From the NCBI GenBank assembly GCA_047602475.1, contig JASGHE010000001.1:124001-188000 (forward strand): 64,000 nt of DNA, written 5' to 3'. The notes beneath the pieces were generated by a model. The model worked only from the letters and a program-made list of their open reading frames with translations. It searched no databases and was not told the DNA's origin. Below are positions 56,046 to 64,000 of this stretch, piece by piece; the stretch's first letter is position 1; each line of letters opens with the position of its first letter. Both the position numbers and the translations under genes were made by a program. Source of the DNA: JAEUIE01 sp047602475 (GTDB lineage Bacteria > Planctomycetota > Planctomycetia > Gemmatales > HRBIN36).

Positions 56046-56552
56046 ATGGTAAACGCTATGACCATGGACCGCACGAGCATGATGGGTGTTTCAGGAATGC
56101 CGATGACCGGTACGCCGATGAACTACCCCACCATGCCCGCCACGATGCCAACCGTACCCAACATGATGATGGTGCCCCGCTGCACCGTCCGCATGGAAAA
56201 GTGCAGCACCGGCGTTAAGATTCACTGCGTCTGCAGCGAAGCCATGGCTGTCTCGATGGTGCAGAACCTCTGCTCCATGCAGGCTGGCCAGATGGTGGGC
56301 TGCTACGTGACCATGAATGGCCAGACGGTCTGCTGTGTCAACTTCTGCTGTTGCGTTTGTACAGTCGAAAAGACCGCTGACGGCGTATGCATCCACTGCA
56401 CCACCGGCGACGCAACCTGCTGTCAGGTGGTACAGTGTTGTGCAGACTGTTGTTGCAACTGCTGCGTCACCGGCTGCGTCTGCTGCGTCACCATGGGCGG
56501 CATGCCCGTCTGCTGTGGCCCCTGCGAAACCATGGTCAGCAAGAAGAAGTAA
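56046..56552 (+). CDS. Met-rich and Cys-rich protein, unknown
   Basis: A 168-residue protein of striking composition. The first 42 residues contain 13 Met (MPMTGTPMNYPTMPATMPTV pattern) with Pro and Thr. The rest contains about 29 Cys, many in pairs or triplets (CCVNFCCCVC, CCADCCCNCC, CVCC), with a two-fold repeated look around VxCxxM and GxxVCC. The tail is KKK. No signal peptide is clear. Such a residue mix suggests binding of soft metals such as copper or zinc, or a highly cross-linked structural protein. AAGGAG precedes the ATG and a terminator follows, so expression is well supported. Confidence 0.85.
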   Translation: MVNAMTMDRTSMMGVSGMPMTGTPMNYPTMPATMPTVPNMMMVPRCTVRMEKCSTGVKIHCVCSEAMAVSMVQNLCSMQAGQMVGCYVTMNGQTVCCVNFCCCVCTVEKTADGVCIHCTTGDATCCQVVQCCADCCCNCCVTGCVCCVTMGGMPVCCGPCETMVSKKK

Positions 56553-56578
56553 CCTCGGCGAACTCTCCCGATATTCGC

Positions 56579-56612
56579 AAACACCCCCCTTCATTTGAAC
56601 GGGGGTGTTTTC
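56579..56612 (+). terminator. Rho-independent terminator after the Cys-rich gene
   Basis: AAACACCCCC pairs perfectly with GGGGGTGTTT across a 12-nt loop, and T residues continue after the stem. It lies 27 bp past the stop codon. Confidence 0.85.
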
Positions 56613-56780
56613 ATTTGATTGCCAGTTGATCTATCGGCTATACTCTAGGAGTGGCTGGAAGTACGCCGCCGGATCCGTGGGAAGGGCAAAGCCCGACTTC
56701 ACCTCAATCTCTATGCTTGTCGTTTGCACGTTCTTCGTGCCACCTGTTGCGGATCCGGGTGAATTGCATGGAGAATCGTC

Positions 56781-57842
56781 ATGGACAAAGTCCTACCTCA
56801 GCGTCCGAACCTCGATCACCTTCGCCGTCAGGCCAAAGCACTCCTCGCAGCACTGGAAGCGGGTGAAGCGGCGGCTATTTCTACCATTCAACAGCATCTG
56901 CCCACTGCTGAAGGATTAAGTACACAGCAGATTCGCAAACTGTCTCTTCGTCTGGCGGATGCCCAGTCAGCCATCGCGCGAAAGAGCGGATTTGCCAGCT
57001 GGCCGCAACTGGCCAGGCATATCGAACAATTGCGCGGCCTGGAAGGCACATGGGGCTTCGAGAAACTCGAAGTAGATGGTCAGCCTGTTCCTGTTTCTTA
57101 TTTAACCAACTCGCGCATCCTCATGGATGGCGACTGCTTTAGAACAGAATCTCCTGAGGCCAACTATGAAGGTGTCTTCAACATCAATGTCGAAGCCCAG
57201 CCTCATGAAATCGATATCGAGTTTGTGGAAGGACCGGAAGCAGGCAACACGAACTATGGCATCTTCCACCTGGACGGTGATCAACTGACGATCTGCCTTG
57301 ATATGTCAGGCAAGTCCCGACCCAAGACCTTTACCACAACTCCCGGTAGTCAACATGCCTGTGAAACGCTTCGTCGGACTTCGACCAAGAAGCCAGAGGC
57401 AGTTACAGGTGGAACTCGATCTGCTCCGCCTCCCCCTACCGTGCATGAACCATGTGTCGGCTTTGAATATCGAGAGAGCCCTACCCTTAGCCGGCTGCAA
57501 GGCGAGTGGAAGGCAGTTAAGCTGGTCATGGATGGAAAAGACTTTCCCGAGGGCATGCTCGCTGCCGGGCAGCGCGTTGCCGTCAAGAACGAAGTCAAAA
57601 TCATCATGGGGGGAAAGGTGATTATCCATGCTCTGGTACGGATCAAGGAAGGCAGCCAACCTCTCGAAATCGATTACTACCATCTGGACGGTATGAACAA
57701 GGGTAAAACGCAGCACGGGATCATAAAGTGGATCGGCGAGGAGGCCTGCTTCAATATGGCCCCTCCCGGTCAGCCGAAACCAGAGAATTTCGAATGTACC
57801 TATGGTAGTCAGCGCACCCTTAGTCAATGGCGATTGAAATAA
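56781..57842 (+). CDS. Protein with two TIGR03067-type domains
   Basis: A 353-residue protein. Residues about 1-85 are helical (LDHLRRQAKALLAALEAGE, then KSGFASWPQLARHIEQ) and resemble the helical N-terminus of ankyrin-associated proteins. Two TIGR03067-type lipocalin-like domains follow: one from LEGTWGFEKLEVDGQPVPV (about 92-200) and one from LQGEWKAVKLVMDGKDFPEG (about 240-350). Each has the conserved PHEIDIEF or PLEIDYY and a GI(F/I)xxxGxxxxxC pattern. These domains are abundant in Gemmata relatives, without known function. There is no signal peptide. Confidence 0.88.
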   Translation: MDKVLPQRPNLDHLRRQAKALLAALEAGEAAAISTIQQHLPTAEGLSTQQIRKLSLRLADAQSAIARKSGFASWPQLARHIEQLRGLEGTWGFEKLEVDGQPVPVSYLTNSRILMDGDCFRTESPEANYEGVFNINVEAQPHEIDIEFVEGPEAGNTNYGIFHLDGDQLTICLDMSGKSRPKTFTTTPGSQHACETLRRTSTKKPEAVTGGTRSAPPPPTVHEPCVGFEYRESPTLSRLQGEWKAVKLVMDGKDFPEGMLAAGQRVAVKNEVKIIMGGKVIIHALVRIKEGSQPLEIDYYHLDGMNKGKTQHGIIKWIGEEACFNMAPPGQPKPENFECTYGSQRTLSQWRLK

Positions 57843-58022
57843 TGCCAGGCTACCTGGTCATTATTCTGCATGGAGGCCCTTCTCCATGCAGTTCGTACCC
57901 AGGCCCAAGAGTCATAGTGCCCGGAATGATCAGATTGAGTGACACGAATCATCGGTTAGATCACTCCTCTGCCCATATAATGTGTATGAGATACCGACCT
58001 GCCTTTACATCACGGAGCATCC

Positions 58023-59075
58023 ATGCGCTGGACTCTTCTCACCATAACCCTCTTCCTCTCCTTCCTTACGCTGAATAAAGCCCAAAGCCAACCAACAGAC
58101 GACTGGAAAGCCCAGGAAGCTGCCAACCTCAAGAACATCCAGCAGCTCACCACTGACTTCGCCCGGGCCGGCGAATCGTACTTCTCCCCGGACATGAAGC
58201 ACATCATCTTCCAGGCAGAAGAGAAGGAAAAGAACCCGTTCTACCAGATGTTCGTTATGGAACTGGGCACCAAGAAGTACTGGAAGGTCAGCCCCGGCAT
58301 CGGTCGTACCACCTGCGGCTTCTTCCACCCCACCAATGGCACCATCATCTTCGCCAGCGGCCACACCACTAAAACCTTTGAAAAGGAAGCCAAGGAAGAA
58401 CTCGACCGCCGTGCTGAAGACAAACGCACCGGCCAGCGCCGACGCTACCAATGGGATTTTGATCCGAACATCAAGATCTATTCTTCCAACATCGACGGCA
58501 GCAACCAGAAGCTCATTTCCGATGCCCCCGATTACAATGCTGAAGGCAGCTACTCCCCCGATGGCAAGTCGATCGTCTTCTGCTCCAAGCGGGATGGCCA
58601 CCTCAACCTCTACATCATGGATGCTGATGGCAGCAATATTCGCCAATTGACCAAGACCAAAGACTGCTACAACGGTGGCCCGTTCTTCTCCCCCGATGGC
58701 AAACGAGTCATCTTCCGTGCCGACCGACAGAAGAAGGATCAACTCCAGCTTTACGTCATCAATGCGGATGGCACCGGCGAGCGACAGCTCACCAACAACG
58801 ACGGCGTCAACTGGTGCCCCTACTGGCATCCCAACGGTACCCACATCATCTATGCAGGGGCTGATCACTCCAATCCGAACGTCAGGCCTAATTACGATCT
58901 CTACCTGATGAACGTGGAGACGAAAGCCACCAAGCGTATCACGTTCGCCCCCGGTGCTGATGTCCTCCCCGTCTTCAGCCCCGATGGCAAGAAGCTGATG
59001 TGGACCTCCAACCGAGATGGCCGCATGCCCGGTTCGCAAATCTTCCTCGCCGACTTCAATGTTGAATTGCCTTGA
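58023..59075 (+). CDS. Secreted PD40/TolB-like beta-propeller protein
   Basis: A 350-residue exported protein with a signal peptide (about 1-21, ending AQS). At least five PD40 repeats are visible: ESYFSPDMKHIIFQA, GSYSPDGKSIVFCSKRDG, GPFFSPDGKRVIFRADR, NWCPYWHPNGTHIIYAG, and LPVFSPDGKKLMWTSNRDG. The fold is a six-bladed propeller as in TolB, probably binding proteins or ligands in the periplasm. The gene is followed after 2 bp by a nested palindromic element and then an ABC exporter. Confidence 0.92.
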   Translation: MRWTLLTITLFLSFLTLNKAQSQPTDDWKAQEAANLKNIQQLTTDFARAGESYFSPDMKHIIFQAEEKEKNPFYQMFVMELGTKKYWKVSPGIGRTTCGFFHPTNGTIIFASGHTTKTFEKEAKEELDRRAEDKRTGQRRRYQWDFDPNIKIYSSNIDGSNQKLISDAPDYNAEGSYSPDGKSIVFCSKRDGHLNLYIMDADGSNIRQLTKTKDCYNGGPFFSPDGKRVIFRADRQKKDQLQLYVINADGTGERQLTNNDGVNWCPYWHPNGTHIIYAGADHSNPNVRPNYDLYLMNVETKATKRITFAPGADVLPVFSPDGKKLMWTSNRDGRMPGSQIFLADFNVELP

Positions 59076-59077
59076 TG

Positions 59078-59245
59078 GTAGACATCACGCTCCGCGTGAT
59101 GATTAGAGTTAATTCGTAGGGCACGCTGTGCGTGCCTCACAACGACAATATCCTGTCCCGACAAACGACCACGGGAAAGAGTGCAAGCCCTTGAGAGGCA
59201 CGCACAGCGTGCCCTACCAACCAAACCATCACGCGGAGCGTGATG
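59078..59245. repeat. Nested REP doublet (REPIN-like) element
   Basis: Four palindromes arranged symmetrically. The outer pair, CATCACGC-TCC-GCGTGATG at 59083-59101 and its inverse at 59227-59245, has 8-bp stems. The inner pair, GGCACGC-TGT-GCGTGCC at 59120-59136 and its inverse at 59197-59213, has 7-bp stems. Both left copies are preceded by GTAG (59078 and 59116) and the inner right copy is followed by CTAC. GTAG plus a palindrome is the signature of REP sequences mobilised by RAYT transposases. About 60 bp of spacer separates the inner pair. It lies between the PD40 gene and the ABC ATPase gene. Confidence 0.85.
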
Positions 59246-60222
59246 GCAACTATGAGGCGGCCATCGAAAAGGTCATTGACTTAAACCAAGGCACCATCAA
59301 GTTCGGCAGCTTCATTGCTGTCGACAAGGTCGATCTCGTTGTCAATAAGGGCGAAGTCTTTGGCCTGCTCGGCCCCAACGGCTCCGGCAAAACCACACTC
59401 ATCCGTGCCTTCTGCGGACTGATTCCTATCTCCAGTGGTCGTGCCGAGGTCTTTGGCAAGGATGTCAACAAAGAACCCGAAGCCATCCGACGCCAGATCG
59501 GCTACATGTCACAGAAGTTCTCCCTCTACCAGGACCTGACCGCCCGGGAGAACATGGACTTCTACACCGGTATCTACGGCCTGGGCAAGGAAGAAGCTAG
59601 GCTGCGTAAGGATGAGTTGATCGAACTCACCGGCATTGCCCCCTATCTCGATCGTATCGCCGGCAAGCTCTCCGGCGGCTGGAAGCAGCGGCTGGCGATG
59701 GTCTGTGCCCTCCTGCACAGTCCCCGACTCGTGTTCCTGGATGAACCCACTGCCGGTGTAGATCCCGTGGCTCGTCGTGATCTATGGGATCTCCTTTTCC
59801 GCCTGGCTGCCGAAGGGATCACACTCTTCGTTACCACTCACTACATGGATGAAGCGGAACGCTGTGGCCGGGTGGGGTACATCTACCTCGGCAAGATGCT
59901 CACCCTCGGCACCCCTGCTGAACTCAAGCAGTTGGAAGCAGTCAATCCCCCCGGCACCAAGCGTTGGGAGATCGCCGCTCCCAACAGCAACGCTATCTTC
60001 ACCACGCTCAGGCGCATGCCCGGCGTACGAGATGTCACCATGTTCGGCCTCACCCTCCACGCTCAGGTCGATGAACACCTCCAACCCCGCGACCTCGGCC
60101 TCGAAGGCCCTGGCTTCGATGTTCACCCGGCTGAGCCTTCCCTGGAAGACGTCTTCGTCACACTCTCCAAACAACAAGACGCCCTGCGTGGCGAAGGCGA
60201 ACGCAAAGCCGGCGTCAGCTGA
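59209..60222 (+). CDS. ABC transporter ATP-binding protein (ABC-2 exporter type)
   Basis: About 337 residues. Walker A is GLLGPNGSGKTTL, the Q loop is IGYMSQKFSLYQDLT, the signature is LSGGWKQRLA, and Walker B is LVFLDEPTAGVDP; TTHYMDEAERC provides the His switch. The last third is the DrrA-like accessory domain. There is no in-frame ATG: the frame runs through the REP element, with possible starts GTG 59128, TTG 59191 or GTG 59209. The GTG at 59209 is chosen because GAGAGG lies about ten bases upstream, but an indel error near 59248 cannot be excluded. The permease gene follows 36 bp later. Confidence 0.85.
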   Translation: MPYQPNHHAERDGNYEAAIEKVIDLNQGTIKFGSFIAVDKVDLVVNKGEVFGLLGPNGSGKTTLIRAFCGLIPISSGRAEVFGKDVNKEPEAIRRQIGYMSQKFSLYQDLTARENMDFYTGIYGLGKEEARLRKDELIELTGIAPYLDRIAGKLSGGWKQRLAMVCALLHSPRLVFLDEPTAGVDPVARRDLWDLLFRLAAEGITLFVTTHYMDEAERCGRVGYIYLGKMLTLGTPAELKQLEAVNPPGTKRWEIAAPNSNAIFTTLRRMPGVRDVTMFGLTLHAQVDEHLQPRDLGLEGPGFDVHPAEPSLEDVFVTLSKQQDALRGEGERKAGVS

Positions 60223-60258
60223 TGTTCACACCTTCTCAGAAGCTGATAGACTAGCCTC

Positions 60259-61368
60259 ATGCTCCAGTCGCTACAACGTATTGGCTCAGTCGGTCGCAAG
60301 GAACTCATTCACATCCTGCGTGACCCGGCTACGTTGTTCTTCACCCTGGTCATCCCCATCGTCGAAATGTTCATGCTGGGGTATGCGATCAACACCAATG
60401 TGCGCGATGTGCGTACCGTGCTGTTCGATCAGTGCCGAACCCAGGAAAGCCGTCAGCTCATTCAGGCCTTCAAGAACACGAACGATGTCAAGATCGTGGC
60501 TGAGGTCTTTTCTGATGAGGAAATGCACCGCTGGATCGTTTCAGGCCGTGCCCGAGCAGCAATCAAGATTCCCGAGGACTATTCACGCCAGCTCCAGGCC
60601 GGGCAGACCGCGCAGGTGCTGGTGAAAGTGGATGGCTCCGAATCGACCACGGCCGGCAAGATCATCAACGTCTCCAACGCTATCGCCTTGAGGGAGTCGC
60701 TGCTGCATGTTCTGGGAGACAGACAGCTTCCGGTGGAGAGTCGGCCTCAGGTCCTCTTTAACCCCGATACCCGCTCCGCCAACTTCTTTATCCCCGGCCT
60801 CCTCGTCGTCATGTGTCAGATGATGGCTGTTACCCTCTCGGCCAACGCCATTGTCCGAGAGAAAGAGTTCGGCACCATCGAACAGCTTTTCATGACACCC
60901 GTCACCGCCACGGAGCTGATCCTCGGCAAGATGTTTCCCTACATCCTGGTGACCTACGTCGAGTTCTGCATGGTCGCCTTCCTGATGTGGAGCGTCTTCC
61001 AGGTGCCGATCAACGGCTGGTTCACCTCGCTTCTGTTTATCTTCCTTCCATTCCTGCTGTCGATGATCGGCATGGGATTAGCCATCTCCACCAAAGCCTC
61101 CACCCGTGAAGCGGCCCAGCAGATGGCGATCGGCACCGTGTTGCCTTCGATCTTCCTGTCGGGCTATGTTTTCCCTTTCGATTCAATGCCCAAGTTCTTC
61201 TGGTACGTCGCCCAGATCATCCCCACCACCTGGATGATCGACGCCTCCCGTGGCATCATCCTGCGTGGCGGCGGCCTGGAGGACCTGCATACGCACATCA
61301 TTGTTCTCTGGACGATGGCCATCGTAATCGTCTATCTGGGCGCATCCAAGTTCAAGAAGCAGTTGTGA
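60259..61368 (+). CDS. ABC-2 type transporter permease
   Basis: A 369-residue membrane protein. A first helix (about 20-40) is followed by a large periplasmic domain (about 45-175), then five helices. The ABC-2 signature region reads AIVREKEFGTIEQLFMTPVTATELILGKMFPYI and IFLSGYVFPFDSMP. With the ATPase encoded just upstream it forms an exporter of the YhhJ/YbhF type; no HlyD-like partner is adjacent. The substrate may be a drug, lipid or polymer. Confidence 0.94.
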   Translation: MLQSLQRIGSVGRKELIHILRDPATLFFTLVIPIVEMFMLGYAINTNVRDVRTVLFDQCRTQESRQLIQAFKNTNDVKIVAEVFSDEEMHRWIVSGRARAAIKIPEDYSRQLQAGQTAQVLVKVDGSESTTAGKIINVSNAIALRESLLHVLGDRQLPVESRPQVLFNPDTRSANFFIPGLLVVMCQMMAVTLSANAIVREKEFGTIEQLFMTPVTATELILGKMFPYILVTYVEFCMVAFLMWSVFQVPINGWFTSLLFIFLPFLLSMIGMGLAISTKASTREAAQQMAIGTVLPSIFLSGYVFPFDSMPKFFWYVAQIIPTTWMIDASRGIILRGGGLEDLHTHIIVLWTMAIVIVYLGASKFKKQL

Positions 61369-61389
61369 TAAGTGTGGGGAGTCTCGCTC

Positions 61390-62640
61390 ATGGAACTGGA
61401 GCTGATCAAGCGATTGACTGGTGCCCTGGCTGAGATTCCACTGATCGATCCTCATACCCATATCAACCCCCATCAGCCTGCCGCTCAGACTATTGATGAT
61501 CTGCTGGGATACCATTACTACACTGAACTGGCCCATTCTGTCGGCATGCCTCATGAGCCGCTCCATGCCTCGTTCGACCCGTTGGAACGAACGCGAGCCA
61601 TCCTCAAACACTCTCAGCAGTACGAAAACACCGTGCAATGGTCGTGGTTCATCGAACTTTGCCAGACCTTCTTCGGTTGGAAGAGTGACCGAATTGTCGA
61701 CAGCGATGCAGATTGTCTATGGAAGTGTGCTCAGGAGAAATGTTCACAGCCGAACTGGAGCCAGCAAGTTCTACAGCGAAGTAATGTCGAGAAGGTATTC
61801 CTTACCAATGATTTTGACGATCCACTTACCGGCTTTGACACGTCTCTGTATGTGCCATGCCTTCGTACCGATGACCTGGTCTTCAAGCTTCAAGAGCCGG
61901 TCGTTCATCTGCGATTGCAGAAAGCCACCGGGATCGATGTTGTAGATGCCAAAAGTCTGAAACAGGCTTTAGATCAACTGTTTGTACATTTCAAGAAGAA
62001 CGGAGCCAAGGCTTGTGCCATCTCGTTGCCACCCCACTTTGAACCGGCACCGGTCAGTGACCAAGAGCTGTCTACAGCGATGAAACACAAGGAAACTGCT
62101 GTCATTGCGGACGGCGTCTTCTGGCGCATCGCCGAACACTGCCGTGAACATCGACTGCCCTTTGATCTCATGATCGGCGTCAATCGCCGGGTTTACGAGA
62201 ATGGCGTCGCACAGGGCCAGGACCTGTTTGACCAGCGTACGTCACTCATTCAATACGCCAAGCTCTTCAATGCGTTCCCCACCGTGCCATTCTGCATCTC
62301 TGTACTCACCAGCAGCCAAAACCAGGAACTTTCAAGCTATAGCTGGATCTTTCCCAACGTGTTGACAAGTGGACACTGGTGGTATTCAAATGTACCTTCA
62401 TTCATCGAACGCGACCTCGCCGTGCGATTGCAGGCGGTGCCGATGACCAAGCAGATTGCCTACTACAGCGATGCGTACAAAGTGGAATTCGTACTTCCCA
62501 AGTTCAACATGTATCGTCGCATCCTGGCACGCCTGTTAGCTCAACAGTATGTCCTGGATCGCCAATGGAGCGAAGAACGAGCGATTCGCCTGGGTCAACA
62601 ACTCCTTCGTGGAAATGTCGAAAGTCTTTTCCTTCGATAG
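61390..62640 (+). CDS. Glucuronate isomerase (UxaC)-like amidohydrolase-fold protein
   Basis: A 416-residue protein. The N-terminal IPLIDPHTHINPH has the metal-binding His-x-His of amidohydrolase-fold enzymes and of uronate isomerase; VFLTNDFDDPL, VHLRLQKATGIDV and PFDLMIGVNRRVYENG follow. The end (YYSDAYKVEFVLPKFNMYRRILARLL) resembles UxaC. The protein is shorter than typical UxaC (about 470). The start at 61390 follows GGGGAG; the frame opens at 61372. It is only loosely linked to the exporter genes upstream. Confidence 0.78.
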   Translation: MELELIKRLTGALAEIPLIDPHTHINPHQPAAQTIDDLLGYHYYTELAHSVGMPHEPLHASFDPLERTRAILKHSQQYENTVQWSWFIELCQTFFGWKSDRIVDSDADCLWKCAQEKCSQPNWSQQVLQRSNVEKVFLTNDFDDPLTGFDTSLYVPCLRTDDLVFKLQEPVVHLRLQKATGIDVVDAKSLKQALDQLFVHFKKNGAKACAISLPPHFEPAPVSDQELSTAMKHKETAVIADGVFWRIAEHCREHRLPFDLMIGVNRRVYENGVAQGQDLFDQRTSLIQYAKLFNAFPTVPFCISVLTSSQNQELSSYSWIFPNVLTSGHWWYSNVPSFIERDLAVRLQAVPMTKQIAYYSDAYKVEFVLPKFNMYRRILARLLAQQYVLDRQWSEERAIRLGQQLLRGNVESLFLR

Positions 62641-63067
62641 TGAACATAATTACATAAAATTGTGGCAACGATGGTCGAATTTCAGCCCCGACCTGACTCC
62701 CGCTACCGCATGAAATCACATGATGCAAAACCGACCGGAACGATTCTTTGAGATCGATTCACAAATTGTAACGACTTTACCGGTTAGTGTGCCCTCAAAG
62801 TTTAGCTAACCGGTAGACTTTCCCCTGCTTCCCATTCCTTCGTTGCTTCCCGCAGATTCCCCAATCGCTGCGCATGGTGCCTTGGTGGAGAATTTGTCCT
62901 GTTTTCTGAGCCTGTCTTCGATAGCTTGCGTTGACACCGCTTCTCGGCAACAGTAGACTTATCCAACTGCCTGAGGAATTGCTCGACGCAACTCCAATAT
63001 CGGCAACAATTTCCGTCATACCACCGGCATAATCGTCCTGGCCGTTTCGACTGAGAAAGATCAACCT
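62641..63067. other. Intergenic region with an isolated hairpin
   Basis: About 430 bp without a supported gene. ACCGGTTAG (62779-62787) pairs perfectly with CTAACCGGT (62806-62814) across an 18-nt loop, which could be a terminator or a regulator site. The remainder must hold the promoter of the hydrolase-like gene. Minus-strand frames here extend antisense into the next gene and look spurious. Confidence 0.4.
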
Positions 63068-63802
63068 ATGATCCATACTCGCTGTACAGCACCGGTCACT
63101 ACTTGCGTTAGACCTCGTGTCGAAGAGGGCTACTACAAGTACATGATCGAAACCAATAAGGCCCACCGCACACTCACGTTTCTGCCGACCGGTTTCGTTT
63201 CCACTTACGAATATCCCCTGATCGTCTTCCTTCACCGTGAAGGCAACAACGAACAGCAGATCAAGAAGCTGATGCCTCACTTAAGCCGCCGCAACTACAT
63301 TTGCATGGGTCTGCGCGGTACTGTACCAATGTACCGTGAAGATGGCAGAAAAGGTTACGGCTGGGACAGCGAAGCTGGTCTTTCCACCGAACTCGAAGAC
63401 TTCGCCCTGGCTGCTGTCGAGGATGCCTATGATCGCTTGCCGGTTAACGCCAACCGAATCCTTCTCGCCGGTGTCGGCGAAGGCGCTGCCCAGGCCTACC
63501 GACTCGCCTTCAGCTTCCCTGACAAGTTCGCCGGCGTCATCGCACTCAACAGCAAGCTGCCCAAGAACGGACCACTCTGGCGACTGAGTCAGACCCGTAA
63601 GATTCCTGTCTTCATCGGCCATGGCCGAACCAACTTCGACATCCCCCATGCCCAGGCTGCTCAGGACCATCGCCTGCTCTATACCGCCGGCATGGATGTC
63701 ACCTTCCGAAGCTACGAAACCAATGAAAGGCTTCACCCGGGTATGATGCGCGACATCGACCGCTGGATTATGAAAAAGATCATCACCGAGACCGAAGAAT
63801 AA
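63068..63802 (+). CDS. Alpha/beta-hydrolase fold protein lacking the catalytic serine
   Basis: A 244-residue protein with the outline of phospholipase/carboxylesterase family members: PLIVFLHREGNN (oxyanion side), ALAAVEDAYDRLPVNANRILLAGVGEGAAQA (nucleophile elbow), then KIPVFIGHGRTNFDIPHAQA and a final HPGMM with the His. The elbow reads G-V-G-E-G where G-x-S-x-G is expected, and the acid position reads Asn in GHGRTNFDIP. The residues predict a non-hydrolytic protein, perhaps a binding protein. It ends one base before the convergent partial gene. Confidence 0.78.
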   Translation: MIHTRCTAPVTTCVRPRVEEGYYKYMIETNKAHRTLTFLPTGFVSTYEYPLIVFLHREGNNEQQIKKLMPHLSRRNYICMGLRGTVPMYREDGRKGYGWDSEAGLSTELEDFALAAVEDAYDRLPVNANRILLAGVGEGAAQAYRLAFSFPDKFAGVIALNSKLPKNGPLWRLSQTRKIPVFIGHGRTNFDIPHAQAAQDHRLLYTAGMDVTFRSYETNERLHPGMMRDIDRWIMKKIITETEE

Positions 63803-64000
63803 TCAGTACAGCAAGTACCGCTTCCGAACCTCGAGGAACTCCTCGAGGTTCTTTTTGCTTACGGTCAGTAATTCCTCTACTCCAGCACCCCTCTCAATGG
63901 CTTTCAAGGTTTCTTCGCTCAATAGCAATTGGTTGAGACGCTTCGTCTGCCATTGTTTGGGGTAAAGTCGTTTGAGCGTAACAGCCAGCGAGAAGCCTAC
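63803..64000 (-). CDS. DUF1343 (NamZ-like) protein, C-terminal part only
   Basis: The last 65 codons of a minus-strand gene cut by the window's right edge. The ending (FSLAVTLKRLYPKQWQTKRLN, then LTVSKKNLEEFLEVRKRYLLY) closely fits the C-terminus of DUF1343 proteins, the exo-N-acetylmuramidase NamZ family of cell-wall recycling enzymes. The rest cannot be judged. An inverted GAACCTCGAGG near its end is within the coding sequence. Confidence 0.6.
   Translation of the reverse strand, partial: VGFSLAVTLKRLYPKQWQTKRLNQLLLSEETLKAIERGAGVEELLTVSKKNLEEFLEVRKRYLLY

Noticed and set aside
55772..56080. N-terminal part of a 180-codon minus-strand frame
   Set aside because: Only the last 77 codons have a good start site; the rest covers the upstream region of the divergent Cys-rich gene.
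62795..63280. 161-codon minus-strand frame over the start of the hydrolase-like gene
   Set aside because: It is antisense to a protein with clear alpha/beta-hydrolase signatures and has no ribosome site.
63826..63853. Strong hairpin GAACCTCGAGG with T run, resembling a terminator
   Set aside because: It lies inside the coding sequence of the minus-strand DUF1343-like gene, only 6-7 codons from its end, and reads as LEEFLEVR. It may still help end the plus-strand transcript, but this is not needed to explain the sequence.

Overview
The window looks like chromosomal DNA of a planctomycete, most likely of the Gemmata-related lineage. The evidence is the gene content: DUF1549/DUF1553 and DUF1501 proteins side by side, a DUF1559 pilin-like protein, a BBP7-type outer membrane barrel, TIGR03067-type domains, ECF sigma factors with long membrane-anchored C-terminal extensions, and many long secreted or coiled-coil proteins. 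The genus cannot be fixed from this sequence. Base composition looks even and there is no integrase, transposase, phage or CRISPR locus, so this reads as core genome.

Layout. 0-5 kb: two ECF sigma factors, a TlpA-like redoxin, tRNA-Val, tatA and a methyltransferase. 5.5-11.7 kb (minus): a polyprenyl-phosphate sugar synthase, YceI, a membrane protein, queC and a 1036-residue secreted YCF48/PIG-L-like/CBM9-like protein. 11.8-19.8 kb: zinc-ribbon membrane protein, MmcQ/YjbR protein, methyltransferase, BBP7 barrel, di-heme cytochrome, trpE, DUF1559 protein. 19.9-28.8 kb: glpF-glpK, a secreted gluzincin, mnmA, a DUF4337-like protein, tRNA-Arg, a quinone oxidoreductase, rlmN and a methyltransferase. 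28.9-35.2 kb (minus): four small or coiled-coil membrane-anchored proteins and a large M1-type peptidase joined to an outer-membrane barrel. 35.5-45.4 kb: pilT, a phosphoesterase, a heme-sensor-like histidine kinase, SDR, TPR protein, MFS transporter and the DUF1549/DUF1501 pair. 45.6-50.1 kb: two GT87 glycosyltransferases, a GT2 enzyme and a YdjC-type deacetylase. 50.4-55.5 kb: tRNA-Phe and a kdsD-kdsC-LptC/LptA-like operon, which implies a KDO-containing lipopolysaccharide. 55.5-64 kb: a Cys/Met-rich protein, a TIGR03067 protein, a PD40 protein, an ABC-2 exporter, a UxaC-like protein, a hydrolase-like protein without its nucleophile, and the end of a DUF1343 protein.

Two window-wide features matter to any reader. 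First, at least ten places show a coding sequence that changes frame by one base while the protein on both sides stays conserved (zinc-ribbon gene twice, mmcQ, cytochrome, glpK, glpF, M1 peptidase, histidine kinase, GT87 twice). Their density and lack of other damage suggest uncorrected indel errors more than gene decay, so those genes are given here as single reconstructed units. Second, two structured palindromic elements touch genes: one supplies the stop codon and last residues of rlmN, and a nested one covers the apparent start of an ABC-transporter ATPase gene.

The best candidates for undescribed biology are the four-gene membrane coiled-coil operon at 28.9-31.8 kb, one member of which has an MreC-like layout, the outer-membrane peptidase-barrel fusion, the giant LptC/LptA-like protein and the Met/Cys-rich protein.
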